From: Streptococcus mitis
GTDB lineage: Bacteria; Bacillota; Bacilli; Lactobacillales; Streptococcaceae
Assembly: GCF_946190375.1 (NCBI RefSeq)
Contig: NZ_CAMIAF010000018.1
Coordinates: 1-43,477 of the forward strand
Direction of reading: 5' to 3'
DNA length: 43,477 bases
Part shown: positions 1 to 8,814 of the stretch, one piece after another
Position numbering within the stretch: position 1 is the first letter of the stretch
Layout of the letters: each line of letters opens with the position of its first letter
Notes under the pieces: model-generated
What the model saw: the letters and a program-made list of their open reading frames with translations, nothing else
What the model was told of the DNA's origin: nothing
Databases searched by the model: none
Made by a program: the position numbers and the translations under genes

Positions 1-2303
1 GTGTATTGACCAAATCTGAAGCCTCCAATTTTACCTTGAAAACCTTCTAGAAATGTCGCAGTGACTACCACTGACCGAAGTTTGTTGATGAAAGCCTCTT
101 TAGCAGCAAGCATATCTGTGAAGATGTTACTTGCTACTAGCTTGTTTGCAAATGCTTGGTCCATCAACACTTTATCAGCAGTCACTGCTTCAGTGTCTAA
201 TATCGTAGTAGTCACCGAACCTGCTTCAAAATTGGCCGTTTTCAGCTTATCAATCATGGCCGACTTGATAACTGCCTTATCAATCAGAGTTTCGCCGGTG
301 ATGTGAGTAGCCTTACCAGTGATACGATTTTGTCCATTTGAACCAAGATTAATTCCTGAAATCAAATCACCTGCGCTATTGATGTTTTGAACGGACCATG
401 AGCCGGCCAACTGTCTTTGAACGGTTTTCAGACCTTCATTCTTAGACACCTCAACCTGGAACAGCTGATTGGTCATAGCCATGCGAGCGACCTTGTTAGA
501 GATGTCGTTCTCATTACTGCCAATAATACGCTCATAGAGTTGGCTGGTTTCTTTGACACGCTGGAAATCGACTTGGTTAGCTTTGCCAGCTATCTGAGAT
601 GTGATACTTGCAAATTGACCATCTACTGTCTGCTTGTACTGAGCTATTTTCGTAGCGATATCGTTGTTCGTCTGCGTGCTCATCGCACTAAATCGACGTT
701 CTAGACCTCTCACATCCTCTTGATAAGCTGATTTCCCAACGTAATCTCTGGATATCTGCTCACGTACTGCGCTGACTTGACGAGCGCTCTCGTCTCGAGC
801 ATAACGTTGCAAACTCTCTTGTCGCTGACCATCCTTGCTGATGTAAGTTTCAACAGCTCCCATTTTAGTAAACAGACTATCTGCAGTGCTCTTAACTTTA
901 TTTAGCTTAGTGCCGTACTGAGTCTTGAACGACTCAATCTGATTAAGCGCATTTTGAGAAGAGTTCTGTAGATTAGTAATGTCTGCTCTTGCTCGCTCAC
1001 TAATTCGTTTCGCTTCTTGAGCGAGTATGCTGCTTGCGCCAGCATTTCTCAAGGCTTCTTCTGCCTTTCGTCTAGCTTCTTGGATTGAAGCATTATCAAA
1101 GCTGTCGAAACGCTGATTGATAGTATCAGAGAGTTCCCTCTTGACTTCTTCGGCTCTGGCTTTAGCAGCATTAAGACCGTCTGTGAATTGATTGACAAAC
1201 TCTTCTTTCTTCCTGTCAAAAGCAAGACTAGCATTCTTGAGTTCTCTTGCTAACTGCCTTTCAAAATCACTTTGAAGTTGTTGAGCTTCATCCTTAACTG
1301 CATCACTCACTGCGTTACCAATCGCATTCGCAAGGCCTGACTTGAACTGCCCAAAACCAATTGTCTTCAATTTTTTGCCCATTGGTGAGTAAGTGTACTT
1401 AGTAATCTTCTTGCGCACGTCAAGATTGTAGACATCGTGAAATAAACTCACAATATCAAACATCTGGACAGGCACATCACTCTGGCCGACAACCTCAAGC
1501 TCAAGGCTATCTTCCATCATGTCACAGAGCGAAGTTCGATAATACTGCTCACCATATTTTCGAAGGCTTGCTTCATCATTCACATCCCGATCATTAACCT
1601 CAATCACATCTTCGTAGATTTGACTGTACTTGTTAATGAGCGGACTATCCACAACTACAGAAAACTTGCGGTCAGGCGCCTTCTCTCCCCCACCTTTGAC
1701 AGTCGCCGTAAAGGTAATTCGAGTCTTCAAAGACTTAGTAGATGTCTTGTGTTGATAGCTAGACAGATTCTTTTTGTACATAAAGAGCGATTCGTTTTCC
1801 GAACCGCCATTTTTTAACAAGCGAACCTGGTAACCATGCCGTACAAGGTCGCCACCCCATTGGCCAATAATAGAGTGCTTATCTTTCGCAAATGCCTCCA
1901 TGGCATTCTTAGATCCAACATTGAAGGTGTGTCTATCTTCAATATCAGAGAAAAATGAGAATGGATTGTCACGAGTGATGCTTCCAGCGAAGCGACTTAA
2001 AGCAGTTGAACCAGTCTGTCTATCCAAAGAGATTGGATTGACCAGATAGTTATTCAACAAGGTAAACGCTTGGTTGGCATAGACTTGAATATAGCCGTGC
2101 TTCTTCTCTACCTCAAAGACGACAAAATCCTGCTCGCCATGAAGATCATCAGCTGTTAAGAAAGTCTCTTCCTTCAGCTTCTCCCATAATGAATCCGAAG
2201 TCGGAAATCGGAAGGTCAATTGATAGGTGCTATTAGCCTCTTGAACAATCTCATCAGCATAGGCAGCGTTCAGAGGCATATTCCCATTTGTTAAATAAAT
2301 CAA
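1..2303 (-). CDS. Phage tail endopeptidase / minor structural protein (3' end outside window)
   Basis: The frame is open for 767 codons from 2303 to the left edge, so the C-terminus is missing. It directly follows Dit, the usual place of the siphovirus tail-associated (Tal/endopeptidase) protein that forms the tail tip below Dit. The first ~400 residues look globular. A long charged alpha-helical, coiled-coil-like stretch follows (roughly residues 350-550), rich in E/K/A/Q. The start is judged to be TTG at 2303: GGAGGT lies 7 nt upstream and the codon overlaps the dit stop, whereas the first ATG (2279) would be 31 nt from that site. The N-terminus would read MIYLTNGNMPLNAAYADEIV. Family assignment rests on position and general character, so the exact enzymatic role is inferred. 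Confidence 0.8.
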   Translation of the reverse strand, partial: MIYLTNGNMPLNAAYADEIVQEANSTYQLTFRFPTSDSLWEKLKEETFLTADDLHGEQDFVVFEVEKKHGYIQVYANQAFTLLNNYLVNPISLDRQTGSTALSRFAGSITRDNPFSFFSDIEDRHTFNVGSKNAMEAFAKDKHSIIGQWGGDLVRHGYQVRLLKNGGSENESLFMYKKNLSSYQHKTSTKSLKTRITFTATVKGGGEKAPDRKFSVVVDSPLINKYSQIYEDVIEVNDRDVNDEASLRKYGEQYYRTSLCDMMEDSLELEVVGQSDVPVQMFDIVSLFHDVYNLDVRKKITKYTYSPMGKKLKTIGFGQFKSGLANAIGNAVSDAVKDEAQQLQSDFERQLARELKNASLAFDRKKEEFVNQFTDGLNAAKARAEEVKRELSDTINQRFDSFDNASIQEARRKAEEALRNAGASSILAQEAKRISERARADITNLQNSSQNALNQIESFKTQYGTKLNKVKSTADSLFTKMGAVETYISKDGQRQESLQRYARDESARQVSAVREQISRDYVGKSAYQEDVRGLERRFSAMSTQTNNDIATKIAQYKQTVDGQFASITSQIAGKANQVDFQRVKETSQLYERIIGSNENDISNKVARMAMTNQLFQVEVSKNEGLKTVQRQLAGSWSVQNINSAGDLISGINLGSNGQNRITGKATHITGETLIDKAVIKSAMIDKLKTANFEAGSVTTTILDTEAVTADKVLMDQAFANKLVASNIFTDMLAAKEAFINKLRSVVVTATFLEGFQGKIGGFRFGQY

Positions 2304-2995
2304 ATCTTATACCTCCAATTAGGTCGAATAGTAATTTTTCGGACGGTTCCAGTAAATGAAACACCAACTTTTCCTGTCGGGATTTCGAGGAACCCTCCAC
2401 GCTTCCGAAGTGTGTTCTGAACCACTCCAGTAGCATTGTAGATGTTTTGCTTGCCTTGCCTGCAATCAATCGTGACCTTGGTCTTAATAGCAAGATACAT
2501 GGTCTTACGGCCAATAGTAAGGGAGATATCACCATCCCCCTCAACCTCGATGATTGGTTCAGAATAAACCGTCCCAAGATTATTGATTGTACCAGATGCA
2601 GTAAGAACAACAGGTTCTACGCTCTTCTGATATCTGAAGGGTTGCATGTCTAACTTGATCTCTAACTTCCAAGCATGATTCCCAAAAGGTTCAAAACTAG
2701 CAGTCACAAAGTTAGCATAAAACAATGAGCTAAGCTGATAGCTAAATTCCAAAACATTATCATTCGATTGAAACTTATCAAGAATGCTTGAAATCTCAAC
2801 CATTTTTTTAACGTGGAGAGTGAAGGTCCTTTCGTAACTGTCGAAAGAACCGTCTAACACACGGTAACTACCATTGACTCCATAAAGAGTTGCCTTCTCT
2901 CCTTTTGGCTTAGCAGCCTCCACCTTCCCAAAATCGGTCACAACACAACCAGGAAGGCTTGATGTATTAAAACCGTTGATGATCATATAATCCAT
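2300..2995 (-). CDS. Distal tail protein Dit (siphovirus tail component)
   Basis: 231 aa. It lies between the tape measure and tail endopeptidase genes, the invariant Dit position in siphoviruses of Gram-positive hosts, where a Dit hexamer joins the tail tube to the baseplate. The N-terminal half has the usual pattern of a short leader followed by a beta-rich domain (FNTSSLPGCVVTDFGK, then GSYRVLDGSFDSYERTFTL). Length matches typical Dit proteins lacking a large carbohydrate-binding insertion. Its start overlaps the tape-measure stop at 2995, so it is translationally coupled. It is a structural protein with no expected catalytic residues. Confidence 0.85.
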   Translation of the reverse strand: MDYMIINGFNTSSLPGCVVTDFGKVEAAKPKGEKATLYGVNGSYRVLDGSFDSYERTFTLHVKKMVEISSILDKFQSNDNVLEFSYQLSSLFYANFVTASFEPFGNHAWKLEIKLDMQPFRYQKSVEPVVLTASGTINNLGTVYSEPIIEVEGDGDISLTIGRKTMYLAIKTKVTIDCRQGKQNIYNATGVVQNTLRKRGGFLEIPTGKVGVSFTGTVRKITIRPNWRYKI

Positions 2996-5900
2996 TAAAT
3001 TCCTCCCCTCGCATAAATAGCACCGTGTTGTTCATAGGTTTTGATTGAGATAATGTCATTATCCAGATAAACGTCTGACGATTTTTCAAGGATAGCAGTA
3101 AGGATTCTCTCCATACTTGCTCTCAGAATCGCTATCTCAGACACGGTTTTATTTTCATGCGCTTCAAATTGAGACGACGGCATAGCCAACTGTGCCTCAA
3201 GACTTTTGGTCACGGACGCAGATGAGTTCAGATCCAGACTGTCTCCTGAAAATACATCCGAAATCTCACCAGCCATACCTCCGACCGTTTTCTTGACGTC
3301 TTTAAACCCATCTTTTAATCCATTGTCTAAACTTCCCATAATTGCATTACCTGCTGGAATCAAAAGCTTACGGTCATACTCAATAGGTCCTTTATGGTCA
3401 CGGATCCAACCAGCGATACCACCGACGAAGTCAGTTACAGAAGACCACATAGACTGCAAACCATTCAAGAAACCTTGTAAGATTGCTTGTCCTGCACTAT
3501 ACAAATCAATATTCCACAATTGATTGAAGAATCCAGTTACATTACTTACAAGACTAGATACCGCATTAGACATGTTGTTCCAGGCATTTTGCGCCCCGGA
3601 TACGAGACCATTGATAATACTTAGAACGCTAGACGCTAGAGAACTCCAAGCATTGCTTGCCGTTGACTTAATACCTTCCCACAAACTTGATAGGAAGTTC
3701 ATAAAGCCATCCCAGATATTTTGAGCTCCCTGCACCAGACCTGTTATCAGACTTGTTACAGTAGACTTTATCCATTCCCAAGCCGCTGAAGCAGCAGACT
3801 TGATAAATTCCCAGTTAGTAGAGAGACCAATTGAAAAGTTTTCAAAAGCAACTTTACCAAATCCGACAATAGCATCTACAATACCAAAAAAGAAGGTTTT
3901 GATACCTTCCCAGACTAGAGAAATGCCATTCTGAATACCTTCCCAAATTAGAGAAAGATCAGCTCCTAGCTGGCTGAAGTTACCTGTCACAAGGTCGATG
4001 ATGATGAGAATAGTACCCAAGAAAATCGATTTGATAAATTCCCAAGCGCCTTGAAAAATCATCTTAATACCTTCCCAAATTTGAGTAAGACCAGCTGAAA
4101 TGTTGTTCCAAACATTCATAAATCCATCTATAAACGTTTGAACAATCGTCATCACTGCTGTCGTGATAGCTGTCCAGGCCAAAGATGCGGCCTCTTGAAT
4201 GCTTATCCATAAATCTGAAAAGAATGTTACAACAGCATTCCACATCGCCTTCAAAGACTCAATGTAAGCGTTCCAGATTGTAACAACTCCATCCCACAAA
4301 GTGCTAGCACCTTCAGAGATACCAGACCAAATACCAACAAAGAAATCAGCAATCCCCTGCCAAGCCTGCTTAATCCAATCCACAAAAGATGACCAAATTT
4401 GCTGACCAGTTTCTGTTTGAGTGAAAAACCATACAAGACCTGCAGTCAATGCTGCGACTGCCGTTACGATTAAGCCAATCGGGTTGGCAGATAAAACAGC
4501 ATTAAAGATACCGAACGCTCCACTTGCTCCCATAGTTGCCGCCGCATTCGCAGCTTCTGCGGTAGTGAGTGCACCGGTTCTTACGAACTGAGCTAGCATT
4601 AAGCCATTCGTGATAGCTAGAGTTGCATTCCTGATTGTTTCAATTCCTTTTATTACCGCTAAGACAGCTTTATATCCTGCCCATGCACTTGTAATGCCTA
4701 CAACAGCCGATTTTAAGGCATCTAATGCAAGAGGTGAATCTTTTAACCAAGATGTAAATTTGCTAAGACTTTCAGAGGCATCTCTGATAAAACCTGTGAT
4801 ACTTTCAAAGGCAATGCCTAGCAAATTCACTCCCTGCTCTCCGTCTTTGATTCCTAAAAGATCTCCAACGAAATCAACAACAATACTTGCAACATTACCA
4901 GCAACAACCCCGATATTCTCAAAAGTTACTCGGATATTGTCTGCGATGTTGACAATTTGATTAGCAGCACCCTCGCTAAATCCAAGCATGGTCAGGATAT
5001 CAATGTTATCTTGCTTGCTCAATGAACCAAAGATCATATCAAAGAAGGTTTGAAAGACACCTGTTACTCTCGACAGTTGACTATAGACTGCACTTCCAAA
5101 GGCATCCCCAAAAAGCTGAGATGCAATCTGACTAATTCCTTCAGTCAAAACTAAGCCAAGGCCAGAAAAAATATTTCCAACCATTGGTAAAAAATTATCA
5201 AAAAGAAAGGTAGATGTTGTCTTAAGCAAAGCATGCAGAGAAGGTAGGATATTCTCCCCTAGCGCTAACTTTCCAAGTACATTCTGAGCTGCAGCTTTCA
5301 TGGATTCAAAGGAGCCACTAAAAGTAGATGCTGCCTCTTTGGCAGTTGTACCAGTGATGTCAAGATTTTCTTGGATAGCGTGGATAGCATTATAAACATC
5401 TGAAAGATTGTTAATGTCGTACTTGACACCAGTCAATTTCTGAGCGTCATTCAAAAGACGCTCCATCTCTTGCTTTGTACCACCGTAACCAAGCTTCAGG
5501 TTGTCCAGCATAGTGTAGTTTTGCTTAGCAAAGCCTTGATATGCCATCTGAATGCTCTCCATCGATGTCCCCATCTTGTTCGCATTATCTGACATATCAA
5601 TCATGGCCATGTTGGCTGTTTCAGCAGCTTTGTTTGTATCGCCGCCCAAAGACTGCAAGAGACTCGCTGAGAAGCCTGTCACATTCTCCATGTAGGCATT
5701 AGCTGACAAACCTGTCGTCTTGTAGGCCTCATTAGCATATCCCTTAACCTTGTCAGCAGAACCTTTGAATAGAGTTTCGATACCTCCGAGAGATTGCTGA
5801 AGCGCTGCACCTTCACTGATAGCAGCTGAAAAGGCCTTGCCAATCCCTGCCGCTGCAATAACTTTCGTCATAACGCTAACAAGACTAGAACCCAATGACT

Positions 5901-6018
5901 GTCCAGCGCTTTGTCCTGCTGAACTCGCTTCAGGATCGAGGATTGATTGGATTTTACCAGCAATACCTCTGGCTGATGGTATCAATTGTACATAAGCTTG
6001 TGCTATTTCTGTCGCCAC
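2995..6018 (-). CDS. Tape measure protein (TMP)
   Basis: 1007 aa, the longest phage ORF in the window. It sits between the tail chaperones and Dit, as expected for the protein that sets tail length and occupies the tube lumen. The N-terminal ~280 residues are Ala/Ser/Gly-rich and resemble the TP901-type TMP core. The middle has a hydrophobic segment near residues 500-530 (LIVTAVAALTAGLVWFF). Residues ~540-860 contain many degenerate Trp-rich repeats of the form W..I.....W..I, which show in DNA as recurring TTCCCA(A/G) words on the plus strand (about 3660-4330). By size it is comparable to PblA, the tape-measure-like platelet-binding protein of S. mitis phage SM1, but homology was not tested. 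Its start is coupled to the upstream stop at 6018. Confidence 0.9.
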   Translation of the reverse strand: MATEIAQAYVQLIPSARGIAGKIQSILDPEASSAGQSAGQSLGSSLVSVMTKVIAAAGIGKAFSAAISEGAALQQSLGGIETLFKGSADKVKGYANEAYKTTGLSANAYMENVTGFSASLLQSLGGDTNKAAETANMAMIDMSDNANKMGTSMESIQMAYQGFAKQNYTMLDNLKLGYGGTKQEMERLLNDAQKLTGVKYDINNLSDVYNAIHAIQENLDITGTTAKEAASTFSGSFESMKAAAQNVLGKLALGENILPSLHALLKTTSTFLFDNFLPMVGNIFSGLGLVLTEGISQIASQLFGDAFGSAVYSQLSRVTGVFQTFFDMIFGSLSKQDNIDILTMLGFSEGAANQIVNIADNIRVTFENIGVVAGNVASIVVDFVGDLLGIKDGEQGVNLLGIAFESITGFIRDASESLSKFTSWLKDSPLALDALKSAVVGITSAWAGYKAVLAVIKGIETIRNATLAITNGLMLAQFVRTGALTTAEAANAAATMGASGAFGIFNAVLSANPIGLIVTAVAALTAGLVWFFTQTETGQQIWSSFVDWIKQAWQGIADFFVGIWSGISEGASTLWDGVVTIWNAYIESLKAMWNAVVTFFSDLWISIQEAASLAWTAITTAVMTIVQTFIDGFMNVWNNISAGLTQIWEGIKMIFQGAWEFIKSIFLGTILIIIDLVTGNFSQLGADLSLIWEGIQNGISLVWEGIKTFFFGIVDAIVGFGKVAFENFSIGLSTNWEFIKSAASAAWEWIKSTVTSLITGLVQGAQNIWDGFMNFLSSLWEGIKSTASNAWSSLASSVLSIINGLVSGAQNAWNNMSNAVSSLVSNVTGFFNQLWNIDLYSAGQAILQGFLNGLQSMWSSVTDFVGGIAGWIRDHKGPIEYDRKLLIPAGNAIMGSLDNGLKDGFKDVKKTVGGMAGEISDVFSGDSLDLNSSASVTKSLEAQLAMPSSQFEAHENKTVSEIAILRASMERILTAILEKSSDVYLDNDIISIKTYEQHGAIYARGGI

Positions 6019-6392
6019 TAATCCTCACCTCCTATCTTTTCTAGAATTTGCTGACGATATTCTTCAAAGTCCTCACCAGAATCAAAGATCATCTCCTTAC
6101 TTTCTTTAGCTTTACCTGTCAGCTCCTCTGCAACCATTAATGGTTTGTTGATTCCTTTCTGACCGTCTGTTGTTTTAAACCACACAAGAGCAGAAAGCCT
6201 ATCAAGCACGCCTGCAAGCAAAAAGGTTTCAAAAGGAACTTTGCTATTGGTCATTGCTAGTTTGATCCGTGAATCATCTCTCAAACCAAAAGCAAAAACA
6301 GCTACCTGGTCAGCAGGTAACTGTCTGTAATCAAAAATCCCATATGTTTCAGCTAAATCACAAATAAGAGCATCTTCATCTGTTTGAATCAT
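6018..6392 (-). CDS. Tail assembly chaperone, T part (made by -1 frameshift from the upstream gene)
   Basis: The 124-codon reading frame immediately precedes the tape measure gene, as the T part of gpG/gpGT-type chaperones does. It begins MIQTDEDALICDLAETYGIF and ends EEYRQQILEKIGGED, overlapping the tape-measure start. There is no Shine-Dalgarno sequence before the ATG at 6392 (the preceding bases are GCTCCTTGCTAGA), so independent initiation is unlikely. The frame is open upstream through IALLAR back to a slippery A AAA AAA at 6416-6410, so it is probably made only as a ~233-aa fusion with the upstream protein. Such fusions chaperone the tape measure during tail assembly. Confidence 0.8.
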   Translation of the reverse strand: MIQTDEDALICDLAETYGIFDYRQLPADQVAVFAFGLRDDSRIKLAMTNSKVPFETFLLAGVLDRLSALVWFKTTDGQKGINKPLMVAEELTGKAKESKEMIFDSGEDFEEYRQQILEKIGGED

Positions 6393-6406
6393 TCTAGCAA
6401 GGAGCG

Positions 6407-6718
6407 CTATTTTTTTAACTGGTTCTGACTTGAAAAGATCTCACTAATTTCTGCTCCCATCTTGTCTAAAGGAACAATTCCATCCGCAGTTCGCACATGA
6501 TTTTTCAAATCTTCCGATTTGTTGCCAAGCATAAGATTGACCACTTTTGGTAAAACTGCTGGATTTGTATCTACTTCAGAGATTGCTTCAAGCAACTCAT
6601 AGTTTTCCAAGCGCTCTTTTGTGATTTCAAAAGGAAATCCGGTCGAAGTTACTCCACGGATTGTTTTAATCTGTGACGCAGCTCCTTTATTTTTCTTTTT
6701 GCGATTTTGTTTTGACAT
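6407..6718 (-). CDS. Tail assembly chaperone, G part
   Basis: 103 aa, located between the major tail protein and the T-part frame, the canonical place of the gpG-type chaperone. The N-terminus is very basic (MSKQNRKKKNKGAASQIK), and a helical body follows. The last codons are TTA AAA AAA before TAG at 6409-6407, so the stop abuts a perfect slippery heptamer. Most ribosomes should terminate to give the short chaperone, while a minority shift -1 to produce the longer GT form. The ratio of the two forms is important for tail assembly in lambda and other siphophages. It starts 2 nt after the major tail protein stop. Confidence 0.82.
   Translation of the reverse strand: MSKQNRKKKNKGAASQIKTIRGVTSTGFPFEITKERLENYELLEAISEVDTNPAVLPKVVNLMLGNKSEDLKNHVRTADGIVPLDKMGAEISEIFSSQNQLKK
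6410..6416 (-). promoter_or_regulatory. Slippery heptamer A AAA AAA for programmed -1 frameshift
   Basis: In the zero frame the sequence reads TTA AAA AAA TAG. The heptamer is in the correct X XXY YYZ phase and directly abuts the stop. Slipping back one base gives ATA GCG CTC CTT GCT AGA ATG, which enters the downstream frame with no intervening stop. The downstream gene has no ribosome binding site of its own. Confidence 0.8.
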
Positions 6719-6720
6719 AA

Positions 6721-7272
6721 TTAAGCTCCTTTGATGTATTCATAGTGTGTATCATCAGCAGCATTAGGAAACGCAGTTACAGTCGTACCATAGCCTAGAA
6801 CACTTCCATCGTTATAAGTGATTTCATCAATGGCAGTTACTTTTCCTGAAGGGATAACAATACGTTTAAGTACACCACCTTTTAGAACCGTTTCGATTAC
6901 AAGGCAATGATGTGGCAATTCTTTTGAATTTGCCTTAATGGTAATTCCTGATGACAAGTCCCCAGATACATTATCTGATCCATAAACTTCCTTCAAAACT
7001 TCCACATTCAATGCTTCAATCAGCATATATTTGAAAGTGTCTGTCTTTTCCTTTTGAACCGAACTTACAACGACGCCACCCCACGCCTTAATATTTTCTG
7101 ATTCTGGGGAGTTGCTATTGGTCATACCATCTTCTGAAATATAACCAAGCGCTTTAAACGCATCATCTAATTTTGTAGTTGCGTCTGTTGGAAGTGCTGT
7201 TCCAAGAGGTGCAGAATAAACCGCACCTCCAATTTTAGGTTTTGCAGTCGTTACATTTGCTTCTGTAGCCAT
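6721..7272 (-). CDS. Major tail (tube) protein
   Basis: 183 aa. It begins MATEANVTTAKPKIGGAVYS and is rich in beta-prone residues, with the segment DAFKALGYISEDGMTNSNSP typical of the siphovirus tube-protein family of Firmicutes phages. It polymerises into the non-contractile tail tube. It lies directly upstream of the tail chaperone pair and after the tail terminator gene, matching the standard order. A good ribosome binding site (AAAAAGGAG) precedes the ATG at 7272. The length is normal for this family, and no Ig-like C-terminal decoration domain is seen. Confidence 0.85.
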   Translation of the reverse strand: MATEANVTTAKPKIGGAVYSAPLGTALPTDATTKLDDAFKALGYISEDGMTNSNSPESENIKAWGGVVVSSVQKEKTDTFKYMLIEALNVEVLKEVYGSDNVSGDLSSGITIKANSKELPHHCLVIETVLKGGVLKRIVIPSGKVTAIDEITYNDGSVLGYGTTVTAFPNAADDTHYEYIKGA

Positions 7273-7286
7273 TTAATTTCTCCTTT

Positions 7287-7622
7287 TTAAAAATAATTAA
7301 TATCAAATACAGCTTGATATCGATATTGTTTCGTTTCAGTGTCCGTAAAGTTGTAATCGCTGTTTAAGTGGACACCACAGATTGAATCTAATTCAATCAA
7401 TCCCTTCACAGCACTTTTCACTTTCACATTAAGCTCTGCAGCCTTCTGCATAGTAGGGGCATAGCTTTGAAAAGCAAATGTCGCACTACCAGAATGATTT
7501 CGCTCCTTACCACCAGTTTTTTGAATAATGACAAAGCTATCGGGAGCTTCAGCTTCATGCTCAAAAAATGACGGTACATCTAAATGACCGTCAAGATATT
7601 TCTTGATAATAATTTCAATCAT
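7287..7622 (-). CDS. Tail terminator / tail completion protein
   Basis: 111 aa, beginning MIEIIIKKYLDGHLDVPSFF. It lies between the HK97-gp10-like joining gene and the major tail protein, the place of SPP1 gp17-like tail completion or terminator proteins that cap the tube at the head-proximal end. Size and the alternating beta pattern (VIIQKTGG, YQAVFDINYF) fit. Assignment rests mainly on synteny. It follows the previous gene with no gap (stop at 7623). Confidence 0.7.
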   Translation of the reverse strand: MIEIIIKKYLDGHLDVPSFFEHEAEAPDSFVIIQKTGGKERNHSGSATFAFQSYAPTMQKAAELNVKVKSAVKGLIELDSICGVHLNSDYNFTDTETKQYRYQAVFDINYF

Positions 7623-7859
7623 CTAATGCACCGCCTTCAACAATGTGTTATTTTTCAAATTATCCCTTTTTGCTTTTCGCGTAGCTGGATAAATCATAGC
7701 ATTGGCCCTTGTCTTACCAACGTGGCTATCTTGTTCATAGCCAGGACCACATCTTTTTTTAATGACCGTTGCTTCTTTGTTCAGAATATCCTGAATCTCT
7801 TTGGATTTCAAAAGAGCTCCTACACCCGCACCGATAAGCTTGACTTTTGTATTACTCAT
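7623..7859 (-). CDS. Small head-tail joining protein (gp10-like position)
   Basis: 78 aa from ATG at 7859, which overlaps the preceding stop as ATGAGTAA. A TTG nine bases earlier is possible but less likely. It is basic, with an N-terminal GAGVGALLKSKEIQDILNKE helix and a Lys/Arg-rich C-terminus (KAKRDNLKNN). It occupies the slot usually filled by an HK97 gp10-type tail-completion/joining protein but is shorter than the usual ~110-140 aa. Function is inferred from order only. Confidence 0.65.
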   Translation of the reverse strand: MSNTKVKLIGAGVGALLKSKEIQDILNKEATVIKKRCGPGYEQDSHVGKTRANAMIYPATRKAKRDNLKNNTLLKAVH

Positions 7860-8190
7860 ACGCTTCAACCATCACTTTCTTATTCCATTCCAGAGGCATC
7901 ATGGCTTCAATGCCTTCCAAAGGAATGCCAATTGTCCGCCATTTTCGACCAAAGAAACGAACTTCACGGTCTTTCCACTCGTTCTGGTCACCTTTTGGGA
8001 TTCCTAGCGTATAAGAAGCCTTCTTTCCGGTCAGATTGAGCTGATTCGTGACATCTTCTGTTGAAGCTGGAACAACCAGAACATTATCTACTTGAATTTC
8101 TTTATTCTCATAGATAGGATGACCAAAGTCATCCGTTCCATTCTTGGTTTTTCCAATCAATGTTACAGTAATTCCTTTAATCCGTCCCAT
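7852..8190 (-). CDS. Head closure / head-tail adaptor protein
   Basis: 112 aa from ATG at 8190, chosen over an in-frame TTG at 8199. It overlaps both neighbours by a few bases, typical of a tightly coupled late operon. The content is beta-rich (GITVTLIGKTKNG, REVRFFGRKWRTIG), matching SPP1 gp16-like head completion or 'stopper' proteins that close the connector after DNA packaging. Assignment is by position after the gp15-like connector and by length. Confidence 0.65.
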   Translation of the reverse strand: MGRIKGITVTLIGKTKNGTDDFGHPIYENKEIQVDNVLVVPASTEDVTNQLNLTGKKASYTLGIPKGDQNEWKDREVRFFGRKWRTIGIPLEGIEAMMPLEWNKKVMVEAYE

Positions 8191-8572
8191 AGATATCAAT
8201 CACCCCATATCTTTGCTTTTTGAGGCCCAGACGTTTCAATTCTGAATCCTTGATAAAGAGACCACCGCCAGGAACTAGATAAGAACCACTGAAGGAATAA
8301 CCTAAAGCAGACTCAGCCACCTGAGTCATTGGTTCCTGATCAGTTGAGGTCATCAACGTGCGAGCTACCACATCAACCGTGACGGACTTGACCACCATAG
8401 CAAAAGATGGGTCAGTAGCCACCAACCCATCTAAATCCTTGCCAACTTTTTTAGCTTCAACACGAAGAGAATGAGAAACAACTTCCAACAGCGCCTCGGC
8501 TCGTTTTTCCTCATCGAATTTCAACGCTCGCCACAATTTTTTCAAATCTTCTACTGTTGCAAAGTTTTCCAT
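8177..8572 (-). CDS. Head-tail connector (gp6/gp15-like DNA packaging adaptor)
   Basis: 131 aa with a mainly helical N-terminal half (MENFATVEDLKKLWRALKFD) and the pattern seen in Gp6/SPP1 gp15-type adaptors, which form a ring under the portal. It is the first of four connector/completion genes after the capsid, in standard siphovirus order. A conserved-looking hydrophobic segment (SVTVDVVARTLM) lies mid-protein. The C-terminus overlaps the next gene. No enzymatic role is expected. Confidence 0.75.
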   Translation of the reverse strand: MENFATVEDLKKLWRALKFDEEKRAEALLEVVSHSLRVEAKKVGKDLDGLVATDPSFAMVVKSVTVDVVARTLMTSTDQEPMTQVAESALGYSFSGSYLVPGGGLFIKDSELKRLGLKKQRYGVIDIYGTD

Positions 8573-8592
8573 TTCTACCTCCAGCCAAGCGA

Positions 8593-8811
8593 CTACTGAA
8601 CTTCAGTGTCAGTTTGTTCAATCAGCGAAATCAATTCAGGTTTTGTGGCACGGTTATCATAAATAATACCTTTTTCATCAAGGATTTTTTTCAATGCTGC
8701 ATTAGTCAATGAGTCCAAAGGTTTGTATGCTTCACTTGGAACCCAATCGCCTCCACTAATTGCATTTTCAGTAACGATAGTAGCCCCCGTTTTTACATTA
8801 ATGTATTCCAT
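8593..8811 (-). CDS. Small protein with HeH/LEM-like C-terminal motif, after the capsid gene
   Basis: 72 aa. The C-terminal half (LTNAALKKILDEKGIIYDNR followed by ATKPELISLIEQ) resembles the helix-extended-helix SAP/HeH fold often found in small phage proteins encoded beside capsid genes. The N-terminal part (MEYINVKTGATIVTENAISG) could be a beta strand pair. It starts 3 nt after the capsid stop and is presumably co-translated with capsid. A head decoration or nucleic-acid-binding role is possible but unproven. Confidence 0.65.
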   Translation of the reverse strand: MEYINVKTGATIVTENAISGGDWVPSEAYKPLDSLTNAALKKILDEKGIIYDNRATKPELISLIEQTDTEVQ

Positions 8812-8814
8812 ATA

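Noticed and set aside
2254-2610. 118-codon minus-strand frame overlapping dit
   Set aside because: Out-of-frame shadow of dit and the tail endopeptidase start; product is Leu/Arg-rich without phage-like features.
7584-8039. 151-codon plus-strand frame in the connector region
   Set aside because: It lies wholly antisense to three well-ordered head-tail genes with good coupling, and lacks an RBS.
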